This document shows positions 6,335 through 11,497 of a stretch of 11,497 bases of DNA, piece by piece. Where the stretch lies: contig JAFQPF010000076.1 of NCBI GenBank assembly GCA_017411885.1, positions 1 to 11,497 on the forward strand. The letters are read 5' to 3'. This DNA comes from Clostridia bacterium (GTDB taxonomy: Bacteria; Bacillota_A; Clostridia; Oscillospirales; CAG-272). The notes below the pieces were generated by a model, which did not search any database, was not told the origin of the DNA, and saw only the letters and a list, made by a program, of their open reading frames with translations. How positions within the stretch are numbered: the stretch's first letter is position 1; the number at the start of each line of letters is the position of its first letter. The position numbers and the translations under genes are program-made.

Positions 6335-7556
6335 AGCCTATGAGGATCTTATAGAAGTTCTTTTTACCCTTACGTACCTTGATGCCGGTCTTGAGCGCGT
6401 CCGCGCTTACGGAATAGCCTATATCGTCGATCTTGTTATCGTCGATGAAAAGTCCGCCCTGGGTTATAAGTCTGCGAGCCTCGCTCTTTGAGGGAACGAC
6501 GTTTGCCGCAACAAGCATATCCATAACGCCGATACTGTTATCGGTCAGAACGCCTGCGTCAAGCGTTACACTCGGCATATTCGAATCATCGCTTCCGCCG
6601 CCGAAGAGCGCCTTTGAAGCACTTCTTGCCTTTTCTGCCTCATCCTTACCGTGAACGAGCGCGGTAAGCTCGTATGCGAGTATATCCTTAGCCTCGTTAA
6701 GCTGTGCGCCCTCCCAGCTATCCATCTTATCTATCTCCTCAAGCGGGATAAAGGTAAGCATACGGATACACTTGAGAACGTCGTTATCACCGACGTTTCT
6801 CCAATACTGATAGAACTCAAAGGGAGAGGTCTTGTTCGGGTCAAGCCATACGGCACCGTTAGCCGTCTTACCCATCTTCTTACCCTCGGAATTGAGAAGC
6901 AGAGTGATAGTCATAGCGTAAGCATCCTTACCGAGCTTCTTTCTGATAAGCTCAGTACCGCCGAGCATATTCGACCACTGGTCATCTCCGCCGAACTGCA
7001 TATTGCAGTCGTATTCCTTGTAAAGGTGATAGAAGTCGTAGGACTGCATGATCATATAGTTGAATTCAAGGAACGAAGGTCCCTTTTCCATACGCTGCTT
7101 GTAGCATTCGGCTCTGAGCATATTGTTTACCGAGAAGCACGCGCCTACCTCACGGAGCAGGTCAACGTAGTTGAGCTTTAAAAGCCAATCCGCGTTGTTT
7201 ACGGCGATAGCTCCGCCCTCACCGAAATCGATAAAGCGTTCCATCTGCTTCTTGAAGCAAGCGCAGTTGTGCTCGATAGTTTCGGGAGAAAGCATTGAGC
7301 GCATATCTGTTCTGCCGGAGGGGTCACCGATGTATCCGGTACCGCCGCCGAGAAGCACGACAGGCTTGTTTCCTGCCATCTGCAGACGCTTCATAAGGCA
7401 AAGAGCCATAAAATGACCTACGTGGAGTGAATCCGCCGTGGGGTCAAAGCCGATATAGAATTTTGCCTTTCCGGAGTTGATAAGCTCACGGATCTCACTT
7501 TCGTCGGTTACCTGCGCGATAAGACCGCGCGCGACGAGTTCTTCATAAATTTGCAT
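6333..7556 (-). CDS. tyrS: Tyrosyl-tRNA synthetase
   Basis: A 407-residue class Ic aminoacyl-tRNA synthetase that charges tRNA-Tyr in the cytoplasm. HVGH (45-48) is the first ATP signature and KMGKT (227-231) is the KMSKS-type loop. YIGFDPTADSLHVGH and YMIMQSYD (167-174) shape the tyrosine pocket, and GGDDQWSN follows. The C-terminal 60 or so residues (SEARRLITQGGLFIDD...) form the S4 RNA-binding domain. It has the usual TyrRS length and appears intact. The ATG at 7556 has GGAG 6 bases before it; an in-frame TTG at 7568 overlaps that ribosome-binding site and is unlikely. Expression is controlled by the T-box leader directly upstream. Confidence 0.98.
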   Translation of the reverse strand: MQIYEELVARGLIAQVTDESEIRELINSGKAKFYIGFDPTADSLHVGHFMALCLMKRLQMAGNKPVVLLGGGTGYIGDPSGRTDMRSMLSPETIEHNCACFKKQMERFIDFGEGGAIAVNNADWLLKLNYVDLLREVGACFSVNNMLRAECYKQRMEKGPSFLEFNYMIMQSYDFYHLYKEYDCNMQFGGDDQWSNMLGGTELIRKKLGKDAYAMTITLLLNSEGKKMGKTANGAVWLDPNKTSPFEFYQYWRNVGDNDVLKCIRMLTFIPLEEIDKMDSWEGAQLNEAKDILAYELTALVHGKDEAEKARSASKALFGGGSDDSNMPSVTLDAGVLTDNSIGVMDMLVAANVVPSKSEARRLITQGGLFIDDNKIDDIGYSVSADALKTGIKVRKGKKNFYKILIG

Positions 7557-7571
7557 ATTTATCTCCAATCT

Positions 7572-7585
7572 GCTGAAAAATCAGC
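7572..7585 (-). other. Small hairpin between the T-box terminator and the tyrS ribosome-binding site
   Basis: GCTGA-TTTT-TCAGC in the mRNA sense, 5 bp, ending a few bases before the GGAG. It may simply space the ribosome-binding site or affect mRNA 5' stability after processing in the leader. This is weak evidence. Confidence 0.3.
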
Positions 7586-7600
7586 TCAAAAATGTACGAA

Positions 7601-7634
7601 ACAAAAAATCCCCCGTGTCATAAAGACACGAGGG
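7601..7634 (-). terminator. T-box regulated terminator of tyrS
   Basis: In mRNA sense CCCTCGTGTC (7634-7625), loop TTTAT, GACACGGGGG (7619-7610), then ATTTTTTG. The 10-bp stem has one G-U pair. Its 5' side follows the T-box sequence closely, so the antiterminator and terminator compete. Confidence 0.92.
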
Positions 7635-7867
7635 CATAAAAATGCGGTACCACCTCTTGTCGGGCACTCCTCGCGAAGTGTCCCTTTGTGGGTGCAGCAA
7701 AAGCTGCATCCGACGCTGTATCGGGCGAAACCCGTCTTACCCTACTTGATTCGGGCAGCCGCTTGGGAGTGTATTCACCGCTTTGTTTTACGTCCTCACA
7801 CCTGCCGAACGCTCTCTGTAAAAGCATAAAACGGGTACTATTCTCCGTCATCGCGTTTAATATTTAC
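7601..7867 (-). promoter_or_regulatory. T-box riboswitch (tyrosine specifier)
   Basis: A leader of about 265 bases that senses uncharged tRNA-Tyr and permits read-through into tyrS. In mRNA order: the AGTA element (7839-7836), AGAGAG (7817-7812) and the specifier loop GAA-UAC-ACU with the Tyr codon UAC at 7773-7771. Next come further stems, including TGCAGC-TTTT-GCTGCA at 7707-7692, then the T-box AGGTGGTACCGCA (7655-7643), whose bulge pairs with the tRNA acceptor end, and finally the terminator at 7634-7601. The specifier agrees with the downstream gene. A complete stem I, specifier, T-box and terminator suggest it is functional. Confidence 0.95.
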
Positions 7868-7873
7868 TGAGTT

Positions 7874-7902
7874 ATTATATCACGGATCGATAAAAAAATC
7901 AA
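7874..7902 (-). promoter_or_regulatory. Promoter of the tyrS T-box leader
   Basis: TTGATT (7902-7897), 17-base spacer, perfect TATAAT (7879-7874), with TGA before the -10. The start is expected near 7867, just before the first T-box stem. Confidence 0.85.
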
Positions 7903-7951
7903 TAGATTTTTATAATATTATCACATCTCCCCTGCGAAGCAAGCGTAATCA

Positions 7952-7983
7952 ACAAAAAATAATCTTTTGGCGCAAAAGGGCTT
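7952..7983. repeat. Intergenic motif, copy 2
   Basis: ACAAAAAATA, then ATCTTTTGGCG, CAAAAGGGCTT. By eye it matches copy 1 (5801-5835) at 29 of 32 bases with three gapped bases. CTTTTG-GCG-CAAAAG forms a 6-bp hairpin, with a T-rich tail on the minus strand. Its last bases touch the tRNA-Trp -35 box. Confidence 0.55.
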
Positions 7984-8010
7984 GACAAAGATTGTTTGTT
8001 GTGGTATAAT
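7982..8010 (+). promoter_or_regulatory. Promoter of tRNA-Trp
   Basis: Perfect consensus: TTGACA (7982-7987), 17-base spacer, TATAAT (8005-8010), with TGG directly before the -10. The tRNA begins 18 bases after the -10, so the 5' leader is only about 10-12 bases. Confidence 0.93.
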
Positions 8011-8028
8011 ATCGTGCGTAACAAATAA

Positions 8029-8104
8029 AGGGGTATAGCTCAGTTGGTAGAGCAGCGGTCTCCAAAACCGCGTGTCCAGAGTTCGAGTCTTTGTGCCCCT
8101 GCCA
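8029..8104 (+). tRNA. tRNA-Trp (CCA anticodon)
   Basis: 76 bases including an encoded CCA end. Acceptor stem AGGGGTA/TGCCCCT (one T-G pair), D stem GCTC/GAGC, anticodon stem GCGGT/ACCGC with loop CTCCAAA and anticodon CCA at 8062-8064. The T stem is CAGAG/CTTTG with loop TTCGAGT. The discriminator base is G (8101), as expected for bacterial tRNA-Trp. In many Firmicutes this tRNA stands before secE-nusG; here an insertion sequence follows instead. Confidence 0.97.
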
Positions 8105-8112
8105 TTGAAAGG

Positions 8113-8170
8113 GCTCAGCCTTTTAGACTACTTAAGTGCAGACTAAAAGGTTGAGCGTTTTCTCATTTTT
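8113..8170 (+). terminator. Terminator after tRNA-Trp
   Basis: GCTCAGCCTTTTAG (8113-8126) pairs with CTAAAAGGTTGAGC (8143-8156) over 14 positions with one G-T pair. It is followed by GTTTTCTCATTTTT. It begins 9 bases after the tRNA CCA. The left arm also resembles the far end of the insertion sequence, so the hairpin may belong partly to the IS end. Confidence 0.75.
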
Positions 8171-9311
8171 ATAAATTCACACCCTCAAAGAACTCCGTCT
8201 CAAACTGGGACGGAGTTTTCATTTTCAGCGTTCGGTGCATTCGGACTTCGTTGTAATACTCGATGTACTCATCGAGTACCGCAGCAAGCTCGGCGGCAGA
8301 ATCGTAAATGTGATAATAAATCGCTTCCTTTTTCAGCGTATTAAAAAAAGACTCACAAACAGAATTATCGTATGGATAACCCGGAGATGAAAACGACTGC
8401 CGACACTTCAGCTCTTCCAAATGAGTACGAAAGGCAAATGCAGTATACTGTACACCTTGATCACTATGAAAAAGAAGATTTTCAGGTCTTCCTCGCTCTT
8501 CAAACGCTTCGTCGAATGTATTCATTGTAAGCACGGTATCAATGGTGTCTGAAATGCCATATGATAAAACCCTTCTCGAAAACAAGTCGATCACTACGCA
8601 AACGAACATATATTGTTCTTGTACCTTTACATAGGTAATATCGCTCACCCAAGATACATTAGGAGCTTCGGGATGAAAGTCTTGATGAAGAAGATTTGGA
8701 AATTTATTTCTGGGTATGGGCTTTTTATGTTCGCTGGCATAAGGTGCAACCTTTACCTTAAGCCCCATTTCCTTCATCAATCTGCTGATGCGCATTTTAT
8801 TCACTTGATATCCGCGCTCTTGTAGCCTATACTTAATAGGATTTCGTCCGAAACGTTCCTTGCTCTCGTCGAAAATCTCCCGGATAAGTACTTTGATTTC
8901 ATTATCGGCAATTTCGTACTGATTAGGCTTTTCGCCTCTCTTTTTTCGATTGTAATACGTACCTCTGGGGAGCTGCAGTGCCTCACACAAAACGTGAATT
9001 GAATATTTGCCCTCTAATCGGTTTATTTCCGCAACCTTTTCGGTGATAGAAGCGGTAACTCCGCAACGTAGTTCCTTGGATGCCGCCACGATTTTATTCA
9101 GCTTATCAAGGTGTGATTGGGCTTTGTGACCGGTATTTGCAGGTTTCTTTGAAACACGAAAAAAGTGGTTTTCTTCGTATTTCTTTTTCCATTTAAACAG
9201 CGTGCTACGGGCAATTCCGTATTTTTCAAGAGTCGCACCGATATTACGATGCATTTTGTAGTACTTGACAACCTCTATTTTGAAATTGTCGGGATAATAG
9301 ATTTTTGGCAT
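8169..9311 (-). CDS. IS3-family transposase, single-frame OrfAB type
   Basis: A 380-residue DDE transposase. Residues 1-60 hold a helix-turn-helix (ATLEKYGIARSTLFKWKKKY) like an IS3 OrfA. Residues about 100-190 match the HTH_21 region (RFGRNPIKYRLQERG...ISRLMKEMGLK). The integrase core carries D224 (SWVSDITYV), D284 (FHSDQGVQYT) and E320 (DNSVCESFFNTLKKEA), with exactly 35 residues between the second Asp and the Glu, the DD(35)E spacing. Many IS3 elements split orfA and orfB with a programmed -1 frameshift; here both parts are in one frame with no slippery site needed. The gene appears intact and the catalytic triad is complete. AGGAGG sits 5 bases before the ATG. Confidence 0.95.
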   Translation of the reverse strand: MPKIYYPDNFKIEVVKYYKMHRNIGATLEKYGIARSTLFKWKKKYEENHFFRVSKKPANTGHKAQSHLDKLNKIVAASKELRCGVTASITEKVAEINRLEGKYSIHVLCEALQLPRGTYYNRKKRGEKPNQYEIADNEIKVLIREIFDESKERFGRNPIKYRLQERGYQVNKMRISRLMKEMGLKVKVAPYASEHKKPIPRNKFPNLLHQDFHPEAPNVSWVSDITYVKVQEQYMFVCVVIDLFSRRVLSYGISDTIDTVLTMNTFDEAFEERGRPENLLFHSDQGVQYTAFAFRTHLEELKCRQSFSSPGYPYDNSVCESFFNTLKKEAIYYHIYDSAAELAAVLDEYIEYYNEVRMHRTLKMKTPSQFETEFFEGVNL

Positions 9312-9356
9312 GATAGCCTCCTGTTATATAAAGATTTTGTCAAAAGACGAGCCATC

Positions 9357-9365
9357 ATTATATCA
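9357..9365 (-). promoter_or_regulatory. Extended -10 element upstream of the transposase
   Basis: Minus-strand TGATATAAT, with the -10 TATAAT at 9362-9357. There is no good -35 at the right spacing, so it would act as an extended -10 promoter. The leader to the transposase ATG would be about 40 bases. It straddles the predicted IS edge, so part of it may be host DNA. Confidence 0.45.
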
Positions 9366-9400
9366 CGAAATTGTTAACTGCTTTATTGTCGTGGAAAATA

Positions 9401-9448
9401 AAAACCGCTATCAGCGCGTTCAAATTACGCATTGATAGCGGCTTTTTT
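9401..9448. terminator. Bidirectional terminator after mgsA
   Basis: CCGCTATCA (9405-9413) pairs with TGATAGCGG (9433-9441), with further pairing inside (GCGCGT with ACGCAT, one mismatch). The plus strand continues CTTTTTTAT, and the minus strand ends GGTTTTTATTTT. On the minus strand it ends the mgsA transcript, 47 bases after the stop codon. On the plus strand it could have ended the tRNA-Trp transcript before the IS arrived. Confidence 0.88.
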
Positions 9449-9495
9449 ATGGAGATAAAACACAGTTAGCAAAGAATGATGTAACTTAATCAGCA

Positions 9496-9879
9496 TTACT
9501 TTGTCGGAAAAGTACCAGTCTTTAACGATTCAAGCATAATTGTTGCACTGCTTGCGTTAGTTGCAAGCGGTATCTTTTGAACGTCGCAAAGTCTAAGAAG
9601 CGCTGAAACGTCGGGCTCATGAGGCTGTGCGGTCAGAGGATCGCGTAGGAAGATAATCAGCCCAAGCTCTCCGTTTGCAAGCATTGCACCGATCTGTTGA
9701 TCCCCACCAAGAGGTCCGCTTTTCATTCTATGTATCGGAAGTGAGGTTTCACCCATGATAAGTGTGCCGGTCGTACCTGTAGCATAGAGTTCATACTCGG
9801 CAAGAACTTCCTTATATTTCTTGGCGAGATCTATGATTTCTTCTTTTTTCTTGTCGTGTGCAATTAAAGCAATTTTCAT
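9496..9879 (-). CDS. mgsA: Methylglyoxal synthase
   Basis: A 127-residue cytoplasmic enzyme that converts dihydroxyacetone phosphate to methylglyoxal and phosphate, a bypass of lower glycolysis used when sugar phosphates build up. Family motifs are all present: ALIAHDKKK (4-12), TGTTG (34-38), [11 protein letters not shown] (54-64), [13 protein letters not shown] (79-91) and ATNASSA. D60, D80, H87 and D90 keep the spacing of E. coli D71, D91, H98 and D101, with D60 the catalytic base. The length is that of short Firmicute MgsA proteins. GGAG 8 bases before the ATG fixes the start. It lies 98 bases after the beta-galactosidase stop, with a hairpin between them. I see no convincing promoter of its own, so it may depend on read-through from lacZ. 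Confidence 0.97.
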   Translation of the reverse strand: MKIALIAHDKKKEEIIDLAKKYKEVLAEYELYATGTTGTLIMGETSLPIHRMKSGPLGGDQQIGAMLANGELGLIIFLRDPLTAQPHEPDVSALLRLCDVQKIPLATNASSATIMLESLKTGTFPTK

Positions 9880-9899
9880 TATCTTTTCTCCTTTTTCAG

Positions 9900-9929
9900 A
9901 AAATAGGAGGCATCCTTGCAGATGCCTCC
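9900..9929 (-). terminator. Hairpin between the beta-galactosidase gene and mgsA
   Basis: GGAGGCATC (9906-9914) and GATGCCTCC (9921-9929), a perfect 9-bp stem with a 6-base loop. On the minus strand it is followed by TATTTTCTG, a weak T-tract, so it could be a partial terminator or attenuator. It ends only about 26 bases before the mgsA ATG. One strand of the stem contains GGAGG, which might mimic or hide a ribosome-binding site. Confidence 0.65.
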
Positions 9930-9977
9930 GAAAGTCGTATATTCTTCCGTCCGCAACACCGCAGAAGGTTGTTTCAA

Positions 9978-11497
9978 TTAAAACGTGAACTTAAAGGTGT
10001 TGTTTCCTTCTCTCGGAATTTCAAATTCCTCGGGAAGATCGGGGCCGCAAGAATGTGAACCGATACCGCGCATTGCAACATCAATACAGACGTTGACAAA
10101 ATCGTTTTCTTCAAGCTCAAAGGAGTGAAGTGTTTCTCTGAGTTGCTCGGTAGTATACGGGTTGACCGAGTAGGAGAAGGGCTTATCGGCAGTTACCTTG
10201 AACAGATCCTTGACAGCCATATACTTACAAGCATAGTGGCTACCCGATTCTTGAGGACGGATATACTTCATATCGTAGTTTTCCTCTGCGGAGCTTACGT
10301 AGTATCCATACTCGCAAGCGGCCTTTTTATCCGCATAGCTTTCCATAGGTCCAAAACCAACGTAAGAGAAGTTGCAGTGACCTTTATCTACGCCAAACTC
10401 AAATCCGAATCTCGGGAAGCGCTGAACGTAATCGGCAAGCTTATAGGAAACGTTGACGGTCAGCTCATTAGCAATTACAGTATACTCGATGGTGAATTCC
10501 ACAGCAGGCATCAAGCAATTCGCCGCAAGAACTCCCTTGAATTTGTAGCCGTTGGCAGACTTCTTGCAAGAGAAGATGTGAGGCTTACAAGAGGAAAGGT
10601 GGCAACGACCGATCCAATGAGGAATCAAATCACGGTCGTTATCGGTGTAACGAGTAATGTTGAAATGAATGGGAGTGCGGAGTATTTCATTTCCGTCTGC
10701 CTTGATAGAGGTTATTTCAGCGGTATGCTCGTCAACCTCGATCTCAATTGCAGATGAGAACTTGTAGGAACTCTTGGGGATATCAACCTCACACATTTCG
10801 GACTTGGTCTTACCGCCGTAAACAGCCATCATTTCAAGTGCGTTGGATTTAAGCTTTCTATCGGGAGTCAGAAGACCGTCTGCACAGAAGTTCCCATCGT
10901 GTTCGGGTTCTTCAAAGTCGCCTCCGTAGAGGAAACCATCGTCGGTCTTAATACCGTGGTCAGCCCACTCCCAAACGAATGCACCCATCATCTGCTCGTT
11001 GTTGTAAATCATATCCCAATAAGCTGCAATATCTCCGCAGGAGTTGCCCATTGCATGAGTGTACTCGCAGAGAACGAAGGGGCGGTTTTCCTTAGGGTTA
11101 TCAAGAACGTCGGTGCGAATCTTTTCAAAGGAAGGATACATCATACTTACCATATCGACAAGCTCGGTATAATAGTATTTGGGATCGGCATTCTGCAAGC
11201 CCTCATAGTGAACAGGTCTTGTCTTATCACGGTTCTTGATGTAATTTGCGCCCTTAAAGAATGCTTTGCCGAAGGAGCTTTCGTTGCCGAGCGACCAAAT
11301 GATAACGCTTGTACGGTTCTTATCTCTCTCAACAAGTGCCGTGTGTCTGTCGGTGATGCCGGGAGCGAAGAAGTTATTCTCTGCATACTCCTTCCAAAGC
11401 GGAATATCATAGCGACCGTCACGGGTACAAGCGCCATGCATTTCAAGGTCGGCTTCGTCCATTACGTAGATGCCGAACTTATCGCAAAGCAGATAGA
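9978..11497 (-). CDS. lacZ: GH2 beta-galactosidase, C-terminal part (cut by window edge)
   Basis: The frame is open to the right edge, giving 505 residues; the ATG at 11462 is internal, because [10 protein letters not shown] precedes [10 protein letters not shown] in the conserved TIM-barrel context. The acid/base Glu is in WSLGNES (codon 11282-11280) and the nucleophile in [12 protein letters not shown] (codon 11066-11064), 72 residues apart. [13 protein letters not shown] and [19 protein letters not shown] follow as in LacZ. The C-terminal beta-sandwich (Bgal_small_N) is shown by [40 protein letters not shown] and [14 protein letters not shown]. Between the barrel and this domain only about 30 residues remain where LacZ normally has an Ig-like domain of about 100. 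The N-terminal sugar-binding and Ig domains lie outside the window. It hydrolyses terminal beta-galactosides; no signal peptide can be judged. Confidence 0.93.
   Translation of the reverse strand, partial: YLLCDKFGIYVMDEADLEMHGACTRDGRYDIPLWKEYAENNFFAPGITDRHTALVERDKNRTSVIIWSLGNESSFGKAFFKGANYIKNRDKTRPVHYEGLQNADPKYYYTELVDMVSMMYPSFEKIRTDVLDNPKENRPFVLCEYTHAMGNSCGDIAAYWDMIYNNEQMMGAFVWEWADHGIKTDDGFLYGGDFEEPEHDGNFCADGLLTPDRKLKSNALEMMAVYGGKTKSEMCEVDIPKSSYKFSSAIEIEVDEHTAEITSIKADGNEILRTPIHFNITRYTDNDRDLIPHWIGRCHLSSCKPHIFSCKKSANGYKFKGVLAANCLMPAVEFTIEYTVIANELTVNVSYKLADYVQRFPRFGFEFGVDKGHCNFSYVGFGPMESYADKKAACEYGYYVSSAEENYDMKYIRPQESGSHYACKYMAVKDLFKVTADKPFSYSVNPYTTEQLRETLHSFELEENDFVNVCIDVAMRGIGSHSCGPDLPEEFEIPREGNNTFKFTF

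Larger units (their letters stand above)
8106..9357 (-). mobile_element. IS3-family insertion sequence (ends approximate)
   Basis: About 1.25 kb around a single transposase gene, the usual IS3 size. Candidate imperfect terminal inverted repeats are GGCTCAGCCTTTTAGAC at 8112-8128 and GTCAAAAGACGAGCC at 9340-9354. The complement of the latter reads GGCTCGTCTTTTGAC. They match only with gaps, and no convincing target-site duplication is visible, so the exact ends are uncertain by about 10 bases. The element lies between tRNA-Trp and the terminator of mgsA and interrupts no gene that can be recognised. Confidence 0.6.

Noticed and set aside
6651..7181. Plus-strand open frame opposite tyrS
   Set aside because: It is fully contained in the antisense of a conserved synthetase gene and shows no domain or initiation signal.
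7618..7851. Short open frames on both strands across the tyrS leader
   Set aside because: The region is explained by the T-box RNA structure and terminator; the frames lack coding character.
8169..9311. Programmed -1 frameshift in the IS3 transposase
   Set aside because: The helix-turn-helix and integrase parts are in one uninterrupted frame, so no frameshift is required.
10125..10757. Plus-strand open frame of about 210 codons opposite lacZ
   Set aside because: It is antisense to conserved GH2 motifs and is best explained as a shadow frame.
11147..11446. Second minus-strand frame within lacZ, considered as a frameshift fragment
   Set aside because: The LacZ frame is continuous with all motifs across this region, so no frameshift is needed.
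1..11497. CRISPR array, toxin-antitoxin or phage-defence system
   Set aside because: No regularly spaced repeats and no matching protein families are visible.

Overview
The window looks like part of a low-to-mid GC Bacillota (Firmicutes) chromosome, probably a gut clostridium of the Oscillospiraceae/Ruminococcus kind. The grounds are a T-box leader on tyrS, a short DtxR/MntR-type regulator, strong Shine-Dalgarno sequences, sigma-A promoters with 17-bp spacers and extended -10 elements, and a methylglyoxal synthase. The genus is a guess.

Left half (1-5760, minus strand): one tightly packed operon for a surface glycan or glycoconjugate. It starts from a strong promoter at 5732-5760. In order of transcription it encodes a PglE-like sugar aminotransferase, a PglC-like small phosphoglycosyltransferase that would load the first sugar onto the lipid carrier, a GNAT acetyltransferase, a second and divergent DegT-like PLP aminotransferase, a FemAB-like acyltransferase, a WbuB-like GT4 glycosyltransferase, and the first 14 codons of a GT2 glycosyltransferase that runs off the left edge. 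Most junctions overlap by 1-4 bases. The enzymes fit synthesis of an amino- or N-acylamino-sugar on undecaprenyl phosphate followed by further glycosylation. No nucleotide-sugar dehydratase, flippase or polymerase is in view.

Middle (5760-8170): a divergent intergenic region leads to a small DtxR-family metalloregulator on the plus strand. It shares a bidirectional terminator with the convergent tyrS. tyrS is preceded by a complete T-box riboswitch with a UAC (Tyr) specifier, antiterminator bulge, terminator and promoter. Divergent from it, a consensus promoter drives a tRNA-Trp (CCA anticodon). The two divergent intergenic regions share an almost identical motif of 32-35 bases.

Right (8106-11497): an IS3-family element with a single-frame DDE transposase lies directly after the tRNA gene. 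It is followed by a bidirectional terminator, mgsA (methylglyoxal synthase) and the C-terminal half of a GH2 beta-galactosidase (lacZ) cut by the right edge, both on the minus strand. The beta-galactosidase appears to lack the domain-4 segment between the TIM barrel and the C-terminal beta-sandwich.

I see no CRISPR array, toxin-antitoxin pair, phage gene or clear defence system. The most unusual parts are the glycan operon's acyltransferase/aminotransferase pairing, the shared intergenic motif, the mixed metal-ligand set of the DtxR protein and the shortened LacZ.
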